From Irpex lacteus (lineage: Eukaryota; Basidiomycota; Agaricomycetes; Polyporales; Irpicaceae), in assembly GCA_001986395.2 (NCBI GenBank), contig MQVO02000018.1, positions 434,001 through 498,000 of the forward strand: a stretch of DNA of 64,000 bases. The letters are read 5' to 3'. The translations under genes and the position numbers were made by a program. The notes beneath the pieces were generated by a model. That model searched no databases, was not told where the DNA came from, and saw only the letters and a program-made list of their open reading frames with translations. This document shows positions 1 through 9,900 of the stretch, in pieces. The first letter of the stretch is position 1. Each line of letters begins with the position of its first letter.

Positions 1-1225
1 ACAGCCCTCACATCCTCCGAACTCACATAATTCCACCTGCACTGGTGGTACCCGAGGCTCCATTGTGCCGGGAGCGCCTGCTTGCCCACGAGGTCCGCGT
101 ATTGCTTTAGCACGGAAGACGGGGAGGGCCCGGGGAGGAGGAAGACGTCGAGGATGCCGGATTCTGAGATCCAGTGCGTGAATGTAGAGGAGGAGGAGGG
201 GTGGGAGACGTCGATGTAGGTGTCTGAGCCTATGGCGTTGAAGATGCCGACGGTGGATTGCGGGGAGTGGGCGTAGAGCACTGGGATAGAGCCGTAGAGC
301 GACATGGTGGAGTCCGCGAGGTATTCGAAGACGTCGGCGTTGAAGAGGCGGTAGGGTTCGGAGTAGTATGCGTTCGAGCCGGAGGTGGTGGGGAGGGAGA
401 GGCGCGTGGCGTGTTGGGGGATGCCGTAGACGTGGCCGTGGTTCGGGAAGCTTATGTCGAGGGAGAGGGATTCGGGGCCTGGAGGAGTGTGTTAGTGACT
501 ACTGTTGTGGTAGTAAGGAATGTATGCGCACCTTTGGGTTTCGAATCCGTCCAAGACTTCCACGTCTCCTCCCAGTACCCGTCCTCCTCCTCACCCTCGA
601 ACCACGCGCGGGGGTTAGGCGTATCCAACACGACCTGCGTGCCATCCTCCGCGACCTCAACCTTCTTCTCCTCCTTGCTCCGGAAATGCTCCATATGCAG
701 CAGCCCAAGCCCATTCAACACAACCTGCTCCTCCCCACCCCTGAAAAGCGTCACCTTCAGCGGGTCAAACGCAACCACAACCTCCACGTTCTCCTTCGCG
801 TCCACCGAAGCCCTGATATCCTCCTTGGCCACCGTCCACTTCACCTTACTGCTAACCTTCGGCGGACGAACGAGAGCCCAAGAAGCAGCCTCATCGTACC
901 GCTTCCTCAAACCCCCCACCTCGTCCATCCTAACCCTCACAACCCCATCCTCATGTACCTGCACGTCCAGTCCAAACTTGATCTCAGGGTACAGCGACGA
1001 CTTCACCGCCGCGCTGAACGACGCCTGGTCCGACGCGATAGTCACAGAGTTAGCGTCGACGGAGTACGGAGACTTCCAGTGTGGGTTGGAGCCGGCGCGG
1101 TCGGCGAGGGCGCGGCCTCGTCTGCAGAAGGCTTGTTGGGAGCATGTCTTGAAGTCCTCGGTCTTCACCGCCAACGCGGCGGGGAGAGCTACCAGGAGCA
1201 CCAGCAAAGAGCTCACCGCCCTCAT
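1..1225 (-). CDS. Glucosidase II alpha subunit (GH31), 5' part, runs off window
   Basis: Encodes the N-terminal part of the ER enzyme that trims glucose from N-glycans during glycoprotein quality control. The start at 1225 gives a signal peptide of about 19 residues (hydrophobic core LLVLLVALPAALA) followed by KTEDFKTC, as in the family. Exon 1 is 532-1225 and carries the N-terminal mutarotase-like domain. A 53 bp intron (479-531) has donor GTGCGC and acceptor CTCCAG. Exon 2 continues to base 1 and should carry GIPQHA, YRLFNADVFEY and YHQCRWNY, as seen in the right copy. The catalytic residues lie beyond the window. It is transcribed divergently from the SLD7-like gene about 250 bp away. Nothing in the visible part is broken, so this is probably the functional copy. 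Confidence 0.88.
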
Positions 1226-1473
1226 TATCGTCTAAGATAAGCCGCACCAGCCTGTTTTTAAGTGTTAGGCTAGTACGCTGTGTTCGCTGTTGTGGTCGAC
1301 GGGGAAGTCGGTGATGGCAGTGAGAACGTCCTCTTGATCGACACGTCAGGTCGTCATTACCCCGGTCACGTGGCAAGTGAGCGCTAACACGGTTACAGGA
1401 CGCGTTGATTGAGACATCCACCAACCACCTCCTAGGCCCTAACCCTATCACTGGAACTGACGGCACTGCCTGC
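1226..1473. promoter_or_regulatory. Divergent promoter between glucosidase II and SLD7-like gene
   Basis: A 248 bp spacer between two divergent start codons. It holds a CACGTG E-box (1367-1372) and two tandem telomere-type repeats CCCTAACCCTA (about 1437-1447) close to the plus-strand start. Both motifs recur at matching positions in the right copy (CACGTG at 52363-52368). Conservation in two diverging copies suggests function. Which factor binds is not known from the sequence. Confidence 0.55.
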
Positions 1474-2340
1474 ATGCTCGCGTCCTCACAAGAACTCCCC
1501 CCGCTACCCAGCACACCCTCGTCATCACACACCGCACCCACACACCGGCTTCTCTACCGCGGCGCGCTCTCCCTCCCGGACTCGTACCTCCTCCTCGATG
1601 GCCTCAGCTTCGTAGCAGAGACGCGGAGTGCCGTCCAGGGCAGCCCTTCTGCGAATTTATTGTCGAATTTTCTGGCGTTGGCGTTGGAGAGTATGCGTGG
1701 ACGGCCGAGCTTGCATTTGGTGGGCACGCAGAGGGTGGAGGATGTGTGGCTGGATGGGAAGACTACTGTTAGCGTGTTCGTGGGCACTCTGTTTAGATTT
1801 CACAGTTTGAGGCTCATTTGGAAACAGCTATGTACATCCCAAATCGATCCTGAGCAGGTTATACTTCCAGAACACCCTCTGCCTAGACACAATAACCAGC
1901 GCAGACAACCGCACCTCCACAGGTGTGCGCGTATCCCTCACAGAAGACAGTACGCATTCACCCTCTTTCCCTTCTCCCCCTTCCCCTTTCCCTTCCCCTT
2001 TCCCCTTTCCCCTTCTCCCTCTTCCCCTTCCCTCTACCACTACTCACTAATACCCTCCCTCAGACGACACAGAAACCTCCGACTTCCTAATCTACGGCCA
2101 ACTCCTCTCCTCTCCCTCCTCCTCCTCCCATCCCACTCCGTCCACCTCCAGCTCAACCTCCACCTCCACCTCCCCACCCCACCTCCTCGCCGCTGAGAAA
2201 AAGTTCGCACTAGACGTTCGCAGGACGTCGAGTTCGCAGCAACAGAACGTGGAGAATAGCGGCGGCCCGGTATCGACGTCGACGAGGATATGGATGATGC
2301 AGAGAGGGTTGTGCGGACGAGTGACATAGAGCGAGTCATG
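1474..2340 (+). pseudogene. SLD7-like gene, truncated left copy
   Basis: The start at 1474 gives MLASSQELPPLPS, matching the right copy at 52472. The first exons match the right copy through LLYRGALSLPDSYLLLDG and on to DFLIYGQLL. Beyond about 2115 the two copies no longer align. The left frame runs on through Ser/Thr-rich sequence into an unrelated tail. A second open frame (about 2268-2339, GIDVDEDMDDAERVV) is offset by one frame from the first. The C-terminal conserved exons present at 53702-54006 in the right copy are absent here. I read it as a 3'-truncated duplicate. A new chimeric gene is possible. Confidence 0.6.
1960..2038 (+). repeat. Polypyrimidine TTCCCC tract in an intron
   Basis: Nearly pure CT sequence made of TTCCCC/CCCTTT words, lying in the intron of the left SLD7-like gene just before its CAG acceptor at about 2063. 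The right copy has a similar but shorter tract (about 52955-53036). Confidence 0.7.
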
Positions 2341-2504
2341 GTGCGTTTTTTGTCAGCCAGTGAACGACGCACCCCTTGTCTCTTCAATGCTGCCCCATCG
2401 CACGCGTTATAGCCCTCGCCACTCGCCACTCGCCTCTCACAACACACCCCAGGCTACCCGCGCTCTAATCAGACACTGGCCCTCTCGCCACAGCTGCACT
2501 GAAC

Positions 2505-2507
<3 letters not shown>

Positions 2508-2537
<30 letters not shown>
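2508..2537 (+). repeat. (ACGACC)n microsatellite
   Basis: About five copies of ACGACC, ending just upstream of a candidate small gene at 2558. Confidence 0.8.
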
Positions 2538-2538
<1 letters not shown>

Positions 2539-2557
2539 CCCCACCGTATAACGCACC

Positions 2558-2771
2558 ATGACCATCGATGTCAACTGCCTCCTCGGTGACCTCCCTGCGA
2601 CAGAACGCGACATCACACGAGACGAGACGAATCCGCTGGCCCAAGGTTCAACGTCAGTCCTCCCGCGTCGTATAAGCGTACTTATCTCTGACCAGACGTA
2701 CAGTGAGGCTTAGCGTTACCAGATCGACCCCCGAGTCTGTGCATGAAGACCTCCCGGACGATGAAGACTAG
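2558..2771 (+). CDS. Candidate 56-residue hypothetical protein, two exons
   Basis: ATG at 2558 begins MTIDVNCLLGDLPATERD. A 43 bp GT-AG intron (2653-2695, donor GTCAGT, acceptor ACCAG) keeps the frame into a second exon ending ...HEDLPDDED at TAG 2769-2771. The product is small and acidic at the C-terminus. I recognise no family. It lies in a stretch that otherwise looks decayed, so it may be a relic exon pair of a longer gene. Confidence 0.3.
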
Positions 2772-4320
2772 TTCGCACATACATGACCGGGGTGGCGCAG
2801 AGGACGAGGAGGAGGAGAGTGAAAACTTGCGCGAAGAAGAGTAGAGGACGACAACAAGGTGGCGAGCGATAACGAGTACAGTAACCCCCTCCCCGTCTCG
2901 CCTCCTCGCCTCGGGCTGGACTTCACATCCCCATCGACCTCACACAAGACGAGCAGCAAGCCCTCGTTCTTTCCCAGCTAGCTAGCATCGACTTACGCGA
3001 CGAAAGGGACCAGGACAGCTCATCCGAGACGAGACTACGCGAAGCAGAGCCGTTCATTGCCTCCGCCGTCCTCCACACTCAATCTCTCGCTCCCTCGCCA
3101 CCTTCGCCACCCTCGCCACCTGATGAGCCATCGTACGAGCATGTAATTCAGAGTGCTACTATGACAGTCCACTGCGTAGGACGCTACGAAACGATCTACG
3201 CCCTCTCCTCCCTGTCCGACTCAGACGACGACGAGATCTCAAGACCCGGCATCGCTCGTTCGTTCACCACTCCCCTGCTCTACCTGCAAACCCACGAAGG
3301 CACCAGCGCATCAAGAGCTATCCCTCCATCCACGTCTCCCCTCCTTCCTCTCCGTCATCCCGCGGTGCACTTCTACGTGGTTTAAGAAGGATGGGAATGG
3401 GAATGGGAGAATGGAGAGGGTTGTCGAGGCGATGGTGAGGAGGTATGCGAGGAATACGGAGGTCGTGCTGGCTGTAGGAGAGGATGGTGGAGGGGAGGGA
3501 GAGTTGGCGAGGAGGACGAGCGGGTTGGGCGGGTTGGCGGGTGCTGGTGTTGAGGAGGAGGGGGATGTTCGAGCGGTTAGACGACGACGAGGTGCGTGTG
3601 GCAAGGGAGCAGGAGGACAGTTCTATGGGAGTGGACGCGGAGGGCACGGTGCGTATTCATCTCGCTCTTCGAAGCACTGACATTCGACTCTACCACAGCT
3701 CTCACCCCCACACGCCACCCTCACCCTCACCCTCACCCACCCTCACATCCGCGTACCCCCACCCCCTCCCTCTCCACACTCTCACCCTCACCCTCACCTC
3801 TCTCCTCAACAGCCTCGCCCTCACCCCACCTCACCCTCATCACAAACAACCCAACCCAGCTCGAAGGGAACGAAGCCGCACGGACACACCACCAGACGCA
3901 TACCGCATACCGCATACCGCATAGCATACATGGCCAACGAGCCCGTCGTTCCATCTCCCCCTTGCACCTCCTCCTCTTCCCTTCCACATCCGCCCTCTCC
4001 CTTTACTCTCGTATCCTGGTATCCTGGTATATGGTATTGGGTGTCGAGGAGCGGGTGCTTTGTTAGCAGGTGCGTGGCCTTCTTCGTGCGATGTGGATGT
4101 GGACGCATGCGTCGCTGCGACTGCTACAAGCCGTCGTCGTCGGTTCGTTGCGCATCTCTGGGATGTTTACGTTCTGCCTTGCGTGAACGTGGCCGGAGGC
4201 GTGTATCGGTCTCGGGCGCAGGCTCAGGTGGGAATAGAGGTAAGTTCAGTCAGTTCGAGTCTCGCGAGCGTAAGGTAAGAAGTTCCACTTTCTCTCTTCG
4301 ATCTGAGTAAGTAGCTCGTA
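2772..4320 (+). other. Degraded coding-like sequence, no gene resolved
   Basis: Several open stretches occur on the plus strand. One at about 2917-3385 reads ...IDLTQDEQQALVLSQLAS and ...YALSSLSDSDDDE. Another at about 3387-3650 reads WFKKDGNGNGRMERVVEAM. An intron-like segment (about 3651-3700, donor GTGCGT, branch CTGAC, acceptor CACAG) is followed by a CACCCT-rich low-complexity run (3705-3800) and an ATACCGC triplet repeat (about 3899-3925). I cannot join these into one protein. It may be a decayed gene brought next to the duplicated block. Confidence 0.4.
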
Positions 4321-4645
4321 CGTACGTACGTGTAGTAGACTCACAGTAGTTGTAGTTCTTAAATGAGATAGATTTTAACACAATGCATACATATATCGAG
4401 CTAATCACCATCGTGCGGGCAAGGGTTAATGCAAGTGAATGGGATAGTAAGTATACATACGAGACGTGCGATGCTAGTGTTAACTATTGGAGTGTTAATC
4501 CGTGACCGAATGATATTGAAGTGAATAGTGAAGATGGAGGGTTAAAGGTAGGGTAAAGGTAGGGTAAAGGTGGTATAACGGTGGGATAACCATGGATTAA
4601 CCATAGATTAACCGTCACAACGGTATGTAATGGTACGGAGAAGAC
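4321..4645. other. AT-rich spacer with short repeats
   Basis: It begins with a CGTA repeat (4316-4331). At about 4543-4618 it holds tandem variants of GGTAGGGTAAA and then GGATTAACCAT/AGATTAACC. I see no gene. Confidence 0.6.
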
Positions 4646-6365
4646 TTAGATTGTACATCGAGCTTTGTTAAACGATGGGCGAGAAACACAAATTAGTTGT
4701 GCTATGCCGTACGACACTTTATTTGAATCCGACGCATGCATTCCAAACAACGACGATACGTAGTATACAATGAAGTCAAACGTACAACCCGTATACCACA
4801 CCGCATTCTTTATTCTCGTCTCTACCACTGAAAACCAACCTTCAGGGAGGTGTTGAGGGTGTTGAGGGTGTGGGTACTTACGGCAGCGTCCTGGAGAAGG
4901 GAACAGGGGCGATATCTTGAGCTGCTGCGATAGACGAGAGGTAGTGGGAATCTTGGTACGTATGCGGGGGACGTTGCGCTGCGTACGATTAGTGTTCAGC
5001 ATCGACGTCGAAGATATGGAAGATTACTTACAGTAGAGTCCTCGATGAAAGGCACAGAGATGATAACTTGAGAGCTATTGCGAGAGACGAGGGGGTAGCG
5101 AGAATCTTTGTACGTATGCGGAGCCTGAGGAGAGTGTGTTCAGATCAGGATTTCAGTATCGACGTCGAAGCTGATAGGATAGTAAGTACTTACAGTAGAG
5201 TCCTCGGAGAAAGGAACGGAGACAATATCTTGAGAGGTTGGGCGAGAGGCGACCATAGCGGAGATCTTGGTACGTACGCGGGGGACATTGCGCTGTGGTT
5301 AGAATGGATAGTTAGCATCGATATCGAAGACATAGCACGTTATTATTACTCACTAGGGATCTGATAGAGAGTCATAAAGACGATATCTTGAGAGCTCCTG
5401 CGAGAGACGAAGGAGTAGCGGGAATCTTGGTACTTATGCGGGGACTGCGCTGTATTCAGATCGAAAGGTTAGCGTTGATTTCGACGATAGTAAAGGTAGT
5501 GTGTACTTACGGTAGTTTCCAGGGAGAATACAACGAAGGCGGTATCTTGTGAACTGTTGCGAGAGACGAACAGTGGTAGCGGGGACCTTGGTACGTATGC
5601 TGTTGACATTGCACCATGTTCAGATCAGAATTTCAGCGTCGATGATATGGAAGGTTATGATTACTCACATCACGGTCCTCGGAGACAGGAACGGAGGCGA
5701 TATCTTGGGAGGTTTTGCGAGAAACAAGGAGGTAGCGGGAATCTTGGTACGTATGTGGTGGACATTGCGCTGTGTAAAGAACAGGAATTCAGCATCGACG
5801 TCGAATATATCAAAGGGTATGATCACTTACAATAGGACACTGAGAGAAAGAGAGTGAGGCGATGTCTTGAGAGCTCTTGAGAGAGACGAGAGGTAGCGGG
5901 AATCTTGGTACGTGTGCGGAGCCTGAGGAGAGTGTGTTCAGATCAGGATTTCAGTATCGACGTCGAAAAGAAGGAAGATGCAAGTACTTACGGTAGAGTC
6001 CTGGGAGAAAGGGATAGATGCGGTACCCTGTAAGAGACGAGGAGTGGTAGCGGAAATCTTGGTACGAAGGCGAGTCGAAAGAGTGTGTTCAGATCAGGAG
6101 GTTAACATATATATCGATGGTATTAGAGGTTATGGTTACTTACGGAAAAGTCCGAATAGAAAGGAACCGAGACGATATCGTATGAACCGTTGCGAGAGAC
6201 GAGCAAGGGTGGCGGGAATCTTGGCACGTATGCTGGGGACATTTAGATCAGAAGTTCGGCATGGGATCGAGGATATTGAACATTATGATTATTTACGAAA
6301 GAGTCCTAAGAGAGAGAACTAGAGGCAATATCTTGGGAGCTGGTGTGAGAGACGAGCAGAGACAG
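4646..6365 (-). repeat. Tandem array of ten exon/intron-like units, ~157 bp period
   Basis: On the minus strand each unit has an exon-like segment, then a splice donor (GTAAGT, GTGAGT or GTAAAT) and a short intron-like segment with CTGA-type branch sites ending in CAG. Donor hexamers lie at 4876, 5026, 5188, 5348, 5505, 5663, 5825, 5986, 6138 and 6291, spaced 150-162 bp. Typical exons translate to variants of IRTKIPAT followed by RLSQ. The spacing of the two motifs is kept but the best reading frame varies between units. The array was interrupted by the chromovirus at 6366. Similar sequence resumes at 15793 and again after the hAT at 21397. No family is recognised. It could be a rapidly evolving repeat-exon gene or a satellite-like array derived from one. 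Confidence 0.7.
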
Positions 6366-6936
6366 TGTGAAGTATCGGCGTTCTTCGGCGCTTGGAGACG
6401 ATAGAGATGTCGAGTAGGCGTCGAGGATAGTCGATAACACGAGAAGGTTGTCTTCGAAGTCGGGCGAGGAGTGAGTAGTAATGAGTTTCCGATTCGAAGG
6501 TCTTGTCTTTTCTCGTTGTAGATACAGAGTATTTATACTAAGCCACGGCTAATCCGAATAAGCTGACTATTTGCAATATGAAAGCACGTATCTACACGCG
6601 TCGAGAGATGAGACGATGATAAATGAAAGAAAAGGTACAGATAAGAAGTAGGATGATTGAGAGTACAAAGAACGAACACAGCATATCTACGAAACAAAAG
6701 AAACATGAGGCAATCCCATGCGCGGCATGGGCACGAGTTACGAAAGGAGTGGCGGGTTGCGCTGACGGATGAGTAATCGAGTGGCGGGATGCTACACGAG
6801 GGGAGACGTCCGTATGGACGTCAAGTCGCATGTCTGATGGCTTGACGTCAGACATGTCCGATCACCGCTCGGGCGTTGTACGTCCATCACTGCCTTATCG
6901 GGAAGTCGATCCTGATGGCGGGTGTCAGTCCTTACA
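6366..6936 (-). repeat. 3' LTR of the chromovirus
   Basis: 571 bp, with TG...CA ends in element orientation. The gag-pol frame ends inside it, at 6792. Confidence 0.95.
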
Positions 6937-9900
6937 TTCGCCCTCCAGGTTTTGCAAGCAAAACCTACCTTAGACTCCCGCCTCAGGGATTTAGACGGTG
7001 TTGTTCCAGCCCTCGTCGTCCTCCTGCAAGAATCGATTGATAGCGACTTCCTTGTCCCCTGCTTCGAACGGTTCTGGGAACTCGAAGGGCTTGCTAAGGT
7101 CTGGCGTTTCATCTGTCGTTGCTCTTTAGCCTCGAACGCTGACTCGATGAGATCCCATATAAACGACTCACAGTTGGACTGTTCCTCTTCAGGCGTGATG
7201 TCAGGGTTGACTGCGACCTCGGCCTCAGGCTCAACCACAGTCGGTGCCGTCGCCTCAGGCTCCCGCTTCTTGTCCTTTCGGTTCTTCGCACGGCGGTCCT
7301 TGCATCGGGTATGTCCCTTCTGCTCGGGTTCCAACCGCTCGCTGAGGTCCTTCGGTCGTGCGGCTGCCTTATAAGGCTGCTTACCACGTCCTCTGACGAA
7401 GGCTCCACCTCTCCCTCGTCCGACCCTGCCCCTGCCAGATGATCGGTAAGATTGGCTCGTCGATCGTTGATCCGTCGATTGCTGAGCCTTGGATAGCACC
7501 TCGAGCATGTGATTAGTGTTCCTCTCCTGCATCTGGATGAACTTCTCGAAGGCGTATTCGTTCATCTGGACGGCGGGATGGTTGTTGTGCGAGGGTCGAC
7601 AGAATGCGGCGGGAACGTCGTCGGGAAGAGGTGCGTACTTCTCTTTCAGGGCCTTGTACGTGCTGATGTAGCCCTTCGGCGGCGCACCAGGGTAAGGAGC
7701 TCTCCCGGCATGGAAAAGCTTACACCTTTCGGCGTATTGCTCCCAGCGCAGGCCGTCCTCGGCGGTGAATCCGTGTGGAATGGGGTTCATGTCGGTGAGT
7801 GATGTGCGAGGGTTCTCAGAAGTCGAAGATGTGTTTGTGAACGTCGAAGTTCTGACGTTCTGGCTTCTTTTCCCAGGCCTCTTATACGCGTTCGTCGAGT
7901 GCCACTCCCGCCCTCCGTTCGTCGTTGTGTTTCTCGACGAGGTGCCACTCGGGCAATGAGGTGAGTCCCTCAGTGGCACATTTCCGCGGTGCTGCATCGT
8001 GTTCATGCCGCGTGTCGGTATATGCACATTGTTCGCACTGATCTCAGGTACGTCGCGATCGGGCTTTGGTGGCAGCTGACTGATGCCACTGATCCCAATC
8101 GCCTCGCAGTATTCGTCAAACGCCTGCAGATGTTTAACGTCAAAGTACGATGTCCAGGTAACATCTCCAGTTGACCATTGTACTTCAAATTCCGCTGACG
8201 TTCCTTTACCGCTATGTGATAGTATCCTATCTACATTCCACTCACGCGGTTGTTCTCCGAAACCAGGTAGCTGATGGAATTGTCGTCCGGGAAATCGACG
8301 ATCGTCGTTGGGTATATGGGGACGGAGTAGGGACGCATGGAACACATCATGTATTCCTCGTGCCCTTAACTCATCTGATAAGTCGAGCTGATATGATGCT
8401 CCGGGTGCCACCACCTTCTTGATTGGGAATGGCCCAATGTATTTGGGTACGAGTTTCCTCGCACGTCCCTTGGGAGGCTTGAGATTCTTTGTTGACAAAT
8501 ACACCAGTGCGCCCTCTTTCAGATCTGCGGGTCGGCGATGTTTATTTGCTTGCACAGTTTGTAAAGCTCTAGCTGCTATGATCGAATCATGAGCTGCCAT
8601 TATTGCGTCCTTCATCTGCTGAGCAAATCGTCGAACACCTGGGTACTCTGATTGATTCTCCCATACTAAGGTACGTGGCATCTGACCATAATTGAGGAAA
8701 AACGGTGAGAATCCCGTTGTGTCCGATCGGGCAGTGTTCATTGCTAATTCTATGGCCGGTAGCTTTTGCACCCAGTCCTTCTGATCCGGGCTCACGCACT
8801 GTCGTAGCATCTGGGTCATAGTTCGGTTTGCTCGCTCAGTGGCACCATCCGTCTGTGGGTGATATGCGGACGATAGTCGGAGCTCCGTTCCCAATAGTGA
8901 GTGCAACTCCTTCCAAAACGTACTTGTGAACAGGCTGTCTCGGTCACTGATTATTCGTTCGGGTAGACCGTGCAGCTTGTATACGTTCTCGAATATTACC
9001 TCAGCTAATTGCTTAGCTCCATAGGTTTGCTGCGTCGGGACGAGATGTACCATAGATGTCAACTGATCTATTATCACACAGATCATGTCAAATTTGCCAA
9101 GACGATTGATTGATTGAGGCAAAGGTCCGACAAAATCTAGAGCGATATACTGCCACGGTCGTCGTGGAACTGGCATGGTGCGTAGTAATCCCATTGGCTG
9201 CTGCGTGGACGCCTTGCTCGTGGTGCAGACTGCACATGTCTTACAGTATTCGCTCACGTCATCAACCATTGATTTCCACCATACCTCATCTCTAAGGTAC
9301 GTTAACGTCTTGTTCTTACCGAGATGAGCCAATACCGAATGAGCATGCTTGATCAAGATCTCACGCAGTCGTCTCGATCCAATCCGAATATCCGGAATGC
9401 ATAGCAAGCGATGGTTGTCTCGTTGTAAGTACAGTAATCCGTTTTCTTCCACAAATTCTCGGAACTGACTAGGTTCGTTTACTATGTGTTTGAAGAAAGG
9501 ATCCTCCTTGTACCTTCCTCGTAGACTATCTGGCATCGGCATGCCTAGCTCACTAGCCGAAAATACGCTCGTCGGTATTTCAGTCATTGGCTGTTGTTCA
9601 CTGTGATCAGTAAGTGGCACTTCGGTGTTTGTATCTGTCTCACCTGTATCGGTCGTTGATAGTTCCGTAGACGATGTTGCGCCCTCCGCTTGAACTGATA
9701 GATCCTTTATCTTATCAGTAGGTACCCCAGGGGTCCCTCGTGCTCGATTACGCTTCTGTCTCGGCTTGATCGGTGCGAGATTAGATGTCGGATCCGTTGA
9801 CGGAGGTAGCTTTCCGTCATTCATCAAACGGTACGTCCCTGGCTCTTTAATCTTATCTGCTAAACGCCCCGATCTCCGCGGACTGAAATCAATTATCGCT

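Larger units (their letters stand above)
1..2115. repeat. Left copy of duplicated glucosidase II / SLD7-like block
   Basis: Window base 1 aligns with about 50998 and similarity runs to about 2115 (about 53082 on the right). It covers the 5' part of a glucosidase II alpha gene, the shared divergent promoter and the 5' exons of an SLD7-like gene. Both copies lie in the same orientation. The two N-terminal glucosidase exons encode proteins with only a handful of differences in over 200 residues. After the codons for IYGQLL in the plus-strand gene the two copies stop aligning. The left limit is outside the window. Confidence 0.9.

Noticed and set aside
539..552. tRNA B-box-like TTCGAATCC
   Set aside because: It lies in a glucosidase II exon with no matching A-box or cloverleaf.
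258..1240. Long plus-strand open frames of 290-325 codons
   Set aside because: They overlap the glucosidase II exons on the opposite strand, and the minus-strand frame has the signal peptide and GH31 motifs. The same shadow appears at 51370-52236.
4540..4620. Degenerate interstitial telomere repeat
   Set aside because: GGTAGGGTAAA units do not match TTAGGG well enough and the run is short.
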